A stretch of DNA of 64,000 bases from Elymus sibiricus (lineage: Eukaryota > Streptophyta > Magnoliopsida > Poales > Poaceae). The notes beneath the pieces are model-generated. The model was not told the DNA's origin. It did no database searches and worked only from the letters and a program-made list of their open reading frames with translations. Shown piece by piece: positions 53,446 through 64,000 of this stretch. Made by a program: the position numbers and the translations under genes. The stretch spans positions 64,559,086 through 64,623,085 of the forward strand of contig CM077668.1 in assembly GCA_039707655.1 (NCBI GenBank). The letters are read 5' to 3'. The first letter of the stretch is position 1, and every line of letters begins with the position of its first letter.

Positions 53446-55571
53446 TGTATGGGAACGCGACAGTAAACAAAAAATTTCGGTACAGCGAGCACGCCCAGGA
53501 CCATTATGAAGACTGCATACAGGGTTTGATCTGATCCGTACCGACTCGTAGCGCAGCGGAAGAAGGGTCGGTGTAGATCGTCGGTGCAGATCCCCGCAGC
53601 TAGGATTTACAACCTCCCAACCGCGAGGATGTACTCCCTCGCCGGACAGCCCTTCGGGAGGCGGTCGGACAGTCCCTCGGACGATGTCACGGACAGCCCT
53701 TCGGGAGGACCCTCGAAACTTAAACGGTAACTCGGACAACCCTTCGGGAGGACCCTCGAAACTCGAACAGTAACTCGGACAGCCCTTCGGGAGGACACTC
53801 GAACAGCCCCTCGGGCAAAAGATCGAAACTACGACCTCTTTACGGGGTTGCACACATACGGTGTTAGCTATCCGGCAGGGCTTCGCCGTCCAAAACTAGT
53901 TCCTGCCGGAACTCAGACAGCCTTTCGGCTCTACGAAACTATTTCGCTGGGAGGGAGAGAGAAGCCAGACAAGTCTATGGCATGTGTATGAGAGCAAGGA
54001 TGAGCTTTGGAGAGCACCCCTCCACCTCTATTTATAGGAAAGCCATATGGGAAAAATACCCAAAAAACCCATCACATGGATCCTTCTCAAGGGCATAATA
54101 GGAAGGCAAGTGGAGCTCCATGGAGGAGCTCCAACTTGGCCGGCCACCTCTTGCCCCCCCCCCACATGGGGGTTCCTTGCTCCCCAATCCCTTCTAGAAG
54201 CCTTTTGGGAAATATCCCAAAAGGTGGCTTTCCAAAAAAATATCCATAAAGTGATTTTCACTATTCACGGAACCAATTTTCCGCGACCGTTAAATCCGAA
54301 AAGATTTCTGTGGGTCTTAGAATAATTCCAGTACCCACACAAATAATTTTGGACGTGTTCCGAAACAATTTCGGATTAGTGATTTTCATCTGCGAAAAGC
54401 AACCAAATCGGTTCCAGCAGCTCCGGAACATTTCCGGTTTTTATCCTGGAAAATTCCCAGAAGTTTCCAGAACACTTCTCGCATCCTTCAAGAATTTCCA
54501 GGCGTGTGCCGAAACCAATTCGACTTAATGGTATCCCCTGAAACAACATTTCAGTTTTACCGGAACTATTCCGGTGTCCTCTCCGGAACGTTTCCGTTGC
54601 GTCCGAAACTTTTCCGGTGATTTTCTCTCAGACTCCCTGTCTAGTATTCAGCAGATAGATGACCCTTAAGCGTGTGACCCTATAGGTTCGGTGAAGTATA
54701 GACATGACCCGGAACACTTTCCGATCAATGATCAACATCGGAGCCGTGGACACCCATATTGACCCCTATACCCACACGAATGAATATTCGAGTAAACCTC
54801 CAGTTGCCGTGTGCTATTCATGTTACTTCGCGATATGTTACAAACACCCGAGGTGAGATTTATCTGCATCCCCGTGGATCAACAACTTGTCCACCATGCA
54901 AGTTACCTCGTTACCGGTTTTGTTCTCTTTTCTCGTTTCCGTGTTCCGGCATCCCAGTGATCAAATCACAATGTGTCTGGCCAGACGATGATGGATACCG
55001 TAACACCGAGAGGGACCGAGAATATCTCTCCATCGTCGGAGGAGCTAATCCCAATCTTGAGCTATCTCGTTTCTTGTCATACTTTTCCGTGAACCCGTAA
55101 GCCGCCGTAATAGCCACCCAGTTACGGATGATGTTTAACAAACCCCAAAGTTCACAAAGCAAGTACGAAGGAACTCGATACTCTCATGGTCTAAGGAATT
55201 ATGCAAACATTTACTATCTCTGTGTTATTTACCATTAACTTGTGACGAATGTATCTCATAGCATAACATCAATTCGGGTCGATTCAACACAAGTGTTCTC
55301 CTAACATTGTGCCCTCAAAATTGCTAGCATAGACATGCCCATGATCAGGAAAACAGGATCATCATGCAATACTTGAGCCAGTCTTAGAGGCAAGACTAGG
55401 AATATATTTTACCGTTTAGTATACCACACGTGCACATGAGTTTCCCTCCGAGCCTCGTGGATATTGCAGACTCGAGAATCATTGCAGTTATAGCATGGAA
55501 CATAAACATTCATTACAAACTCGGAGATACAAAATAACTGTTATTACTGCCTCTAGGGCATATCTCCTACA
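53446..55571 (-). repeat. Element E 3' LTR
   Basis: Ends (minus-strand start) at TGTAGGAGATATGCCCTAG. cagcccttcgggaggac tandem repeats at about 53641-53815. CTATAAATAG box on the minus strand at 54028-54037. Dense CCGGAA/TTCCGG words between 54290 and 54630. Confidence 0.92.
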
Positions 55572-55583
55572 GACTCCCACTTG
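55572..55583 (-). other. Polypurine tract of element E
   Basis: The minus strand reads CAAGTGGGAGTC directly before the LTR start TGTAGG. Confidence 0.8.
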
Positions 55584-55602
55584 CACTAGAGTCATAATCC
55601 AG

Positions 55603-58600
55603 TTACATGGCTTCCCTAACACCAATGGCAATCCCGTGCTGCTCATGCTTTGCTCGTCGTAGAGGCTTTGTCATCGGGTCTGACACGTTTAGATCCGTGT
55701 GAACTTTGCGTACTTTCACTAAACCCGCTTCGACATGATGTCGAATGAGTTTATATTTGCGTTCAATATGTCTTGTCTTATGGTGCGAACTTGGCTCCCT
55801 TGCCTGAGCCACAGCGCCACTATTATCACAATATAATAGATCTCCACCGGGTCCAGAGCACTTGGAACCACACCAAGGTCTTCAAGAAATTGTTTGATCC
55901 ATACCGCCTCCTTGGAGGCTTCTGAAGCAGCAACATATTCCGCCTCCGTCGTAGAATCCGCCACAGTCTTTTGCTTGGAACTTTTCCAATCAACTGCGCC
56001 ACCGTTCAATATGAAAACATAGCCTGATTGAGATTTGAAGTCATCTGGGTCAGTCATGAAGCCTGCATCAGTGTAACCACTTACAATGAGCTCTTCATCA
56101 CCTCCGTACACAAGGAGTAAATCCTTGGTCCTTCTGAGGTACTTAAGAATACCCTTGACTGCGGCCCAGTGTTCCAATCCTGGATCACTTTGGTACCGGC
56201 TGCTAACACTTAGCGCATAGGAAACATCCGGTCTTGTACATAGCATGGCATACATAATAGAACCAACTGCCGAGGCATATGGAACATCATTCATCTGTAC
56301 TCGCTCATCGAGAGTCCGAGGACACTGATTCTTGCAAAGCACTGTGCCAGGTGACATGGGGAGTAGGCCTTTCTTGGAGTTCTCCATGTTGAACCTTTTC
56401 AACACATTGTCAATGTACGTGCTTTGGCTAAGCGCTATCAGGCGTTTTGATCTATCTCTATAGATTCTGATGCCCATTACATATGCCGCTTCGCCTAAGT
56501 CTTTCATTGAAAAACTCTTCTTCAATGAGTCTTTTATTTCGCTAAGAAAATTCACGTCATTTCCAATCAACAATATGTCATCCACATACAAGATTAGAAA
56601 TGCTTTTGCGCTCCCACTAAACTTCTGGTAAACACAAGATTCTTCGTCATTCCTGATGAAGCCAAACTGTTTGACCACTTCATCAAAATGAATGTTCCAG
56701 CTCCTTGACGCTTGCTTCAGACCATAAATGGCTTTCTGAAGTTTGCATACCTTTCCAGCATCCTTATGAACGACAAAACCTTCTGGCTGTATCATGTATA
56801 CATCCTCTTTGAGGTTTCCATTTAGGAAAGCCGTTTTGACATCCATCTGCCATATTTCATAATCGAAATAAGCAGCAATTGCTAGTAATATCCGAACAGA
56901 CCTAAGCATAGCTACGGGCGAGAAAGTCTCGTCGTAGTCCACTCCTGGAACTTGCGTGAACCCTTTCGCGACAAGTCTAGCTTTGTGGATAGTAATGTTA
57001 CCATCCGCGTCCGTCTTTCTTTTGAAAATCCATTTACAACCAATGGGCTTTACGCCTTCTGGAAGTTCTTCCAAGTTCCAAACTTGGTTTTCGTACATGG
57101 ATTCCATCTCGGATTTCATGGCCTTGTGCCATTCCCTTGAACTGGGCCCCGCCATCGCTTCCTTGTAGTGCGCAGGTTCATCGTCTTCAAGAATGAAGAT
57201 TTCGTTATGAAACCACTCAGGTGGCTGGATAGCCCTACCTGATCTACGCGGTTCAGTTACAACATTGTCTGAAGTTTCCGCATCACATGCGACAACTTCC
57301 GGCTCGGTTGTAGGGATAATTAGCGGAATTTCTTCCGGTTCCTTAGCGATATCAATGGTTGCCGAAGATTCAATAATCTCATCAAGTTGTACTGTCCTCA
57401 CACTCACTTCTTTAGCGAGAAACTCTTTCTCAAGAAATTGTCCATTTCTGGCAACAAACACTTTGTTATCGGACGGGTGGTAGAAGGAATACCCAATTGT
57501 TTCCTTGGTATAACCTACAAAGTAACATTTGTCTGATCTGGGATCGAGTTTGGTAGGTTGTAAACGTTTTACGTATACTCCACAACCCCAAATTCTGAGA
57601 TGCGACAAACCGGGTTTCTTCCCGTTCCATAACTCATATGGTGTCGTCTCAACAGACTTAGACGGTGCTCTGTTTAATGTGTGAGCGGCAGTTTCTAGTG
57701 CGTGACCCCAAAAAGATATTGGCAGATCTTTAAGAGACATCATCGACCTTACCATGTCTAACAGGGTTCGGTTACGTCTTTCCGACACTCCGTTTCGCTG
57801 TGGAGTTCCGGGAGGCGTAAGCTGTGAAATGATTCCACGGTCACTCAGATGTTGGCTAAACTCATGACTAAGGTATTCGCCCCCGCGATCAGACCGCAGA
57901 AACTTAATCCTTTTGTTACGATGATTTTCTACCTCATTCTGAAATTCTTTGAACTTTTCAAAGGTTTCCGACTTATGCTTCATCAAGTAGATATATCCAT
58001 ACCTACTCAAATCATCCGTAAAAGTCACGAAGTAGAAATACCCACCCCGTGCGATTGTGCTCATTGGACCACATACATCACTATGTATTATTTCCAACAA
58101 TTCACTCGCCCGTTCAGGATGACCCGTGAACGGCGTCTTGGTCATTTTTCCCATCAAGCAAGCTTCACATGTGTCAAATGATTCAAAATCAAAGGACGGT
58201 AAAACTCCATCTTTATGGAGTCTTTGCATGCGTTTCTTTCCGATGTGGCCAAGGCGACAGTGCCACATGAAAGTGGTGGTGGTATCAGCCTTCTTAAGGC
58301 ATTTAGCATTCACGTTAAAGACATCATTTCCACATTCAAGATTTAGTATGAAAAGGCCCCCAACAATGGGTGCAAATCCATAAAACATATCCTTACAATA
58401 AAGTGAACAACCATTGTTCTCAGACTTGTACGAATACCCATCGTGTACTAAACATGATCCAGAGATAATGTTTCTACACAATAGTGGAACAAAATAACAG
58501 CTATTTAGTTCTAAGATAAATCCTGAAGGGAGACGTAGAGGCATAATGCCGACGGCTTGAGCGGCGATCCCAGCGCCGTTCCCGACGCGCATCACGACTT

Positions 58601-59570
58601 CATTCTTTGCTAGCTTGCGCACCTTCTGAAGTCCCTGTATCGAGTTGCAAATGTGAGCAACCGATCCGGTATCAAATACCCAAGACTTAGAATTTTCGCT
58701 AGCAAGCAAAACGTCAATGACATTAACTTGTATAACAATTATACCTTTTCCGGTTTTCCCGGACTTCTTATCTTCCAGATACTTCTTGCAGTTTCTCTTC
58801 CAGTGTCCTGTGCCCTTGCAGTAGAAGCACTCAGTTTCATTCTTGGCTCCGCCCTTAGAGTTGCTTTGGGAGCCGGTCTTACCGGCGCCCTTGCCCTTCT
58901 TTGGCTTGCCTTTCTTTTTGAAACTGGCGGTTTTATTCACAAGCAACACTTGCTTGCGATTTTTCCGCAGTCCTCCTTCCGCAGTTTTCAGCATGGCGAG
59001 CACCTCTTCCAGTGTCTTCTCCATCCCACTCATGTTGTAGTTCATGACAAAACCGTCGTAAGACGGGGGGAGTGAAGAAAGCATCATGTCCATCATATGG
59101 CCAGCCGGAATTGGAAATTCCAGGGTTTTAAGCCTTTCAGCATAGCCAATCATTTTGACTACGTGTTCGCCAACTGAACTGCCCTCAGCCATCTTGCAAT
59201 CCATCGCGGCCTTCATGATATCAAATCGTTCAGACCGTGCGGTTTCCTTGTACAGAGCATCCAATTCCCGGATCATATCACGGGGTCTATGGAATTCAAA
59301 ATGTTTTTGAAGCCCTACACTCATGCAAGCTAGCATGAGGCACTGCACTAAATTGTGATCATCATCCTTAGTGGCCCAGACATTTTGTTCATCCTCCGGG
59401 GCAGTGGCCGCCGGTTTAGCTGGAAGAGCATTTTCAAGCACATACATTTTCTTAGCGCTCCTGAGGACAATCCTCAGGTTACGGACGCAGTCCGCATAGT
59501 TGTTTCCAGTCGTAGCTAACTTCTCTTTCTCTAACATCGGGCCTAAGTTGAATGCGGTGTTGCGAGCCAT
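55603..59570 (-). pseudogene. Element E gag-pol polyprotein, one 5-bp frameshift in RNase H
   Basis: The likely start is ATG 59570 (MARNTAFNLGPMLEKEKL), homologous to the start of the intact copia; the longer frame upstream to 59600 has no support. Order: gag; knuckle CFYCKGTGHWKRNC; protease WVFDTGSVAHIC; integrase finger HCRLGHIGKKRM with CEACLMGKMTKTPF; core with HSDVCGPM, SDRGGEYLS and NGVSERRNR; RT with IWQMDVKTAFLNG and YVDDILLIG; RNase H with TDAGFMTD and TEAEYVAA. An extra ATATA at 55831-55835 breaks the frame just before the DNSG part of RNase H. The true C-terminus (AQAREPSSHHKTRHIERKY to GIAIGVREAM) is read in the neighbouring frame to the stop at 55603-55605. Everything upstream is open, so a single lesion separates it from an intact frame. 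Confidence 0.9.
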
Positions 59571-60957
59571 TTGATCTACAACGGAAAACACAAGTTTCAC
59601 TTAGACTTTGTTCATAATGATTTTTTTGCACTAGTGAATAAACAATTTTATTCTAAAGTGCGATCCCACTCAAATCAATATCTCTCATAATTGATTGTGA
59701 GTGATTCAAGATCCGTATTTCAATTCGACGCCATTGACGGGTTCATCACTGATGACGCGAATTTCAATCGGTAGGCCAACTTGCCGATCACATCTCTATG
59801 TGATTCTTGTTCATCTTTCGATGGGCGTGTTCCGAGCTCAGGACTCTCCTGCCTGAACGTCAAAGACAACCAAGTGATCTTGCTGCGAGGTCTGACCTCA
59901 CCCGCCTCATTCCTCTCAATTCGTTCGTGCTCATGTGTACATGGCGCACCCCGAAAAGATACGAATTTCAGACGGTGCTACACTTGGGTGAACACTAACT
60001 ACTTTGATATTCTAAGTGAGAGATCACCCTAATAAAAAGCGACTACCTCGCAATCAAAAGGGTGCATCATAAGGGATAAAATCTCAGGCAATTCGTAAGA
60101 GCATGATATGGTATAGCCCTTTCTGATGGAGAAGTCTTTAATTTCTTCGTCTTCGGCATTTGTGTCGGTGTTCACCTTCGCGAAGATTGCCACCACCTTG
60201 TCGATGCACCAGATAATATTGCTATCTCTATAGCTAATAAAATAAGTGCATTACTTAAGGTTGACACGCTGGTCATTAAAGTGACAATCATATGGCTCCA
60301 GCCATCATGCCGAATCATGACACGCAGGTCATGTTAATAAATTTACATCATATAGTCATCTCATACATAATCGAATTAATATGAGCATTGCTATACCATA
60401 TCACATGCACATCCTTGCAAAACCAAGTTAGACGCCTCTAATCGGTTTATGCAAAATTTTATTTTACGTGGCTTCTAAGGTTTTGACTTAAACCGCAGCT
60501 ACCAACGTTTTATCATCAAGCATGATTATTCAAGTCGCTAGATTAACATCGCGGGGTGTATGAAACACGAGATAATTAAATCTCGAGCCCCATACTAAAC
60601 TTCGTCATACGCATGACCCCCGTGCAGATCATATCTACATTGCCCTTTCGTCTGCAAAATTTCATCTATCTTTTGACTATGGTGGAACCCAAAGAACTGA
60701 AAGCACTTCGTTGATCAATCAGGATCGCGGATTGCCAGAACTTTGTCAAATTCCACCATGCTGTCTCGAGATCAGAAATACGCAAATTCTAGGGAAGCAA
60801 CAAGAACATCGGGTAACAGATTTCATCTGCCACCCGCATAAATAATTTTTAGCAATAGATCTCATCTACTCCAAAATTATATTATGCAATACCCATACAT
60901 CTCCATGTATTCTAGATCGTAACCTCCATCTATGCATAGCACGGCTCTTGATGTCAC
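59571..60957 (-). other. Element E leader with PBS
   Basis: Non-coding leader of about 1.39 kb, closely similar to 31600-32946 of element B. PBS at 60944-60956 (minus strand TGACATCAAGAGC) next to the 5' LTR, a variant of the initiator-Met site. No gene. Confidence 0.75.
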
Positions 60958-63082
60958 TATAGGGGAACGCGACAGAAAACAAAAAAATTCGGTACAGCGA
61001 GCACGCCTAGGACCACTATGGAGACTGCATACAGGGTTTGATCTGATCCGTACCGACTCGTAGCGCAGCGGAAGAAGAGTCGGTGTAGATCGTCGATGCA
61101 GATCCCCATAGCTAGGATTTACAACCTCCCAACCGCGAGGATGTACTCCCTCGCCGGACAGCCCTTCGGGAGGCGGTCGGACAGTCCCTCGGACGATGTC
61201 ACGGACAGCCCTTCGGGAGGACCCTCGAAACTCGAACGGTAACTCGGACAGCCCTTCGGGAGGACCCTCGAAACTCGAACGATAACTCGGACAGCCCTTC
61301 GGGAGGACATTCGAACAGCCCCTTGGGCAAAAGATCGAAACTATGACCTCTCTACGGGGTTGCACACATACGGTGTCAGCTATCCGGCAGGGCTTCGCCC
61401 TTCAGAACTAGTTCCTGCCGGAACCCAGACAGCCTTTCGGCTCTACGAAACTATTTCGTTGGGAGGGAGAGAGAAGCCAGACAAGTCTATGGCATGTGTA
61501 TGAGAGCAAGGATGAGCTTTGGAGAGCACCCCTCCACCTCTATTTATAGGAAAGCCATATAGGAAAAATACCCAAAAAACCCATCACATGGATCCTTCTC
61601 AAGGGCATAATAGGAAAGCAAGTGGAGCTCCATGGAGGAGCTCCAACTTGGCCGGCCACCTCTTGGGGCCCCCCACATGGGGGTTCCTTGCTCCCCAATC
61701 CCTTCTAGAAGCCTTTTGGGAAATATCCCAAAAGGTGGCTTTCCAAAAAAATATCCATAAAGTGATTTTCACTATTCACGGAACCAATTTTCCGCGACCG
61801 TTAAATCCGAAAATATTTTTGTGGGTCTTAGAATAATTCCAGTACCCACACAAATGATTTTGGACGCGTTCCGAAACAATTTCGGATTAGTGATTTTCAT
61901 CTGCGAAAAGCAACCAAATCGGTTCCGGCAGCTCCGGAACATTTCCGGTTTTTATCCCGGAAAATTCCCAGAAGTTTCCAGAACACTTCTGGCATCCTCC
62001 AAGAATTTCCAGGCGTGTGCCGAAACCAATTTGACTTAATGGTATCCCCTGAAACAACTTTTCAGTTTTACCGGAACTATTCCGGTGTCCTCTCCGGAAC
62101 GTTTCCGTTGCGTCCGAAACTTTTCCGGTGATTTTCTCTCAGACTCCCTGTCTAGTATTCAGCAGATAGATGACCCTTAAGCATGTGACCCTATAGGTTC
62201 GGTGAAGTATAGACATGACCCGGAACACTTTCCGATCAATGATCAACATCGGAGCCGTGGACACCCATATTGACCCCTATACCCACACGAATGAATATTC
62301 GAGTGAACCTCCAGTTGCTGTGTGCTATTCCTGTTGCTTCGCGATATCTTACAAACACCCGAGGTGAGATTTATTTGCATCCCCGTGGATCAACAACTTG
62401 TCCACCATGCAAGTTACCTCGTTACCGGTTTTGTTCTCTTTTCTCGTTTCCGTGTTCCGGCATCCCGGTGATCAAATCACAATGTGTCTGGCCAGACGAT
62501 GATGGATACCGTAACACCAAGAGGGCCCGAGAATATCTCTCCATCGTCGGAGGAGCAAATCCCAATCTTGAGCTATCTCGTTTCTTGTCATACTTTTCCG
62601 TGAACCCGTAAGCCGCCGTAATAGCCACCCAGTTATGGATGACGTTTAACAAACCCCAAAGTTCACAAAGCAAGTACGAAGGAACTCGATACTCTCATGG
62701 TCTAAGGAATTGTGCAAACATTAACTATCTCTGTGTTATTTACCATTAACTTGTGACGAATGTATCTCATAGCATAACATCAATTCGGGTCGATTCAACA
62801 CAAGTGTTCTCCTAACATTGTGCCCTCAAAATTGCCAGCATAGACATGCCCATGATCAGGAAAACAGGATCATCATGCAATACTTGAGCCAGTCTTAGAG
62901 ACAAGACTAGGAATATATTTTACCGTTTAGTATACCACACGTGCACATGAGTTTCCCTCCGAGCCTCGTGGATATTGCAGACTCGAGAATTATTGCAGTT
63001 ATAGCATGGAACATAAACATTCATTACAAACTCGGAGATACAAAATAACTGTTATTACTGCCTCTAGGGCATATCTCCTACA
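60958..63082 (-). repeat. Element E 5' LTR
   Basis: Pairs with 53446-55571. Repeats at about 61153-61320; minus-strand CTATAAATA box at 61541-61549. Ends cctaca at 63082, followed by GGGTT. Confidence 0.92.
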
Positions 63083-63112
63083 GGGTTCTCATCTCTTGCA
63101 CCAATTCTAGAA
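63083..63112 (-). CDS. Terminal exon of unidentified host gene, proximal part and acceptor
   Basis: The minus strand reads ttctttatacag followed by CTTCTAGAATTGGTGCAAG, giving LLELVQEMR in frame with the distal piece at 53445-53343. The TTTATACAG/C acceptor with a pyrimidine-rich upstream region lies at about 63113-63124. Upstream (63113-63248) is presumed intron, which copia element F entered at 63249. The rest of the gene must lie beyond F, outside the window. The exon call depends on the reading frame and acceptor only. Confidence 0.5.
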
Positions 63113-63248
63113 GCTGTATAAAGAAAATTCAGATATGTCATTATTGTTACCTTATAATCAAGGAAAAATTGTGTTCTTTGTCACAGAGCACTAGATTTAT
63201 GAAAAAGACCAAGCTGGTAACATCCATCATATCTACTTCATTACCTTC

Positions 63249-64000
63249 TGTTGGAAACTGTGGTCTATACGGTCTACCCTCTAATTCCTCTGCCTTTTCC
63301 GTGGTGCCGGTCACAATGCCTGTTGAGGCTAGAGGTTAGGGACCTATTTATAGACTCCACTTCCAGGTGTTTTAATATTCCACCTCTTTCCGGAAAGATC
63401 CGTATGACTCCTGAACAATGTTACCAACCACGATAAAACATGCCATTTTTTCCGAATCTAAATATACTAGTCCCTAGCACACATGTGTGAGTCATGTGCC
63501 ATGATTAAATTGTATATGTGAGATCAACTTCCAATCTTAATCATGTGGGTCAACAGCCTGCAGAGCCGATCCTGCAAAACAAACCCAGCTCTTCCACCCT
63601 GTGATGTCCCGGAAAAAATACGTACGTACATATAAAATTCCAATAGAGTCGACCCCTATTAATTCCTCTACTGTATTCCATCACAGTCATCCTCGGCACC
63701 TCGAGTATTACTTCCTCGAGTGAAATGCCGCATCAATTATTCCCCGTCACAAACATTAATCATACGAATAATTCCACATTGAGTTAAATAAATAATGACC
63801 ATGTTGAATAAATGTTGAAAGCCACATAAATATCCAACATCTCCCACTTGGCTGAAATATAGTAATCAATACATATGAAATTCCATGTGTAAAGATGTTT
63901 TGAAAAGGACTTCCTGGCTCTAGTCAGTGAACCTGCACCATATTAGTATTATTATACAAATAAATCAAATATACGCACCTGAGTTTAATCATTCCACACC
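63249..64000 (-). mobile_element. Element F: 3' LTR and start of the internal region of an antisense copia element
   Basis: LTR 63249-63839 (591 bp). On the minus strand it runs TGTTGGATATTTATGTGGC...CAGTTTCCAACA. A polypurine tract follows at 63840-63850 (minus strand CCAAGTGGGAGA). A CTATAAATAG box lies at 63344-63353. The internal region and second LTR lie beyond base 64000. The left flank is ccttc. The copia assignment rests on PPT and LTR form only. Confidence 0.7.

Larger units (their letters stand above)
53446..63082 (-). mobile_element. Element E: full-length antisense copia element in a host exon
   Basis: LTRs 53446-55571 (2126 bp) and 60958-63082 (2125 bp), target duplication GGGTT at 53441-53445 and 63083-63087 (perfect). 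PPT, near-complete gag-pol, leader and PBS are in order on the minus strand. The outer base pair of the 5' LTR is mutated (tataggg instead of tgtaggg on the plus strand). LTRs differ at roughly 2 percent by eye, mostly in the first 550 bp. E is related to element B by LTR ends and leader. Confidence 0.93.

Noticed and set aside
53240..53470. 76-codon minus-strand ORF starting in the copia LTR (MFTVAFPYKPQ...)
   Set aside because: Wrong frame for the host exon; its start lies in the LTR. The neighbouring frame continues across the insertion, has an acceptor and a nearby AATAAA.
54007..54528. Overlapping plus-strand ORFs in element E LTR, repeated at 61519-62039
   Set aside because: Inside both LTRs, antisense to the element, no domain, and length varies with indels between the LTRs.
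1..64000. tRNA, rRNA or a novel multi-gene host system
   Set aside because: No cloverleaf or rRNA signature was noticed and no cluster of functional host genes exists. The window is explained by nested repeats and gene fragments.

Overview
The window looks like a Triticeae (wheat, Aegilops or barley) intergenic region. It is almost entirely nested transposable elements. The evidence is the BARE/WIS/Angela-type copia LTR terminus (TGTTGGAAATATGCCCTAGA), the CACTA arrays carrying the core AGTAGCGCGG, several large LTR retrotransposons inserted into one another, and grass F-box and LINE debris. There is no bacterial, organellar or viral genome and no CRISPR array.

Layout. (1) 1-6428 is a decayed CACTA (En/Spm) DNA transposon with its two usual genes, both broken by stops and frameshifts. 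(2) At 6429 the CACTA is interrupted by a gag-pol-less gypsy-type LTR element, here called A (6429-41610). Its 5' LTR is split by an antisense copia element B (6996-34981, target duplication gtatg/atatg). B itself was hit twice. A Tat-lineage gypsy element (7793-17392, CCCCC duplication) sits in its 3' LTR. A very young, apparently intact Angela/BARE-type copia (20199-29235, GGTAT duplication, five differences between its 1863-bp LTRs) sits in its internal region. (3) 36069-41610 is A's internal region and truncated 3' LTR, which abuts the PBS and 5' LTR of an antisense gypsy element C (41611-43155). C in turn lies against the 3' half and 3' LTR of a Sabrina-like gypsy element D (43156-46954). 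(4) 46955-53445 is the only stretch not dominated by LTR elements. It holds an F-box pseudogene split by a foldback MITE, a Stowaway end, a fossil LINE ORF1, a probable SINA-type E3 ligase fragment, an F-box-associated-domain fragment and a 5'-truncated LINE ORF2 tail. It ends in what looks like the terminal exon of an unidentified minus-strand host gene. (5) 53446-63082 is a full-length antisense copia element E (GGGTT duplication) that splits this host exon. (6) 63083-63248 resumes the host exon and its upstream intron. (7) 63249-64000 is the 3' LTR and PPT of another antisense copia element F that runs off the window.

Only the 20-29 kb copia polyprotein (22112-26095, minus) looks fully intact. 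The Tat gypsy polyprotein keeps one reading frame from end to end but carries five nonsense codons. The E polyprotein has a 5-bp insertion in RNase H. Coding decay in the CACTA and the Tat element is dominated by changes that fit C-to-T (or G-to-A) transitions, as expected for heavily methylated repeats. Element family names are from memory of Triticeae repeats and are tentative; superfamily assignments rest on visible domains, PBS/PPT sites and target duplications.
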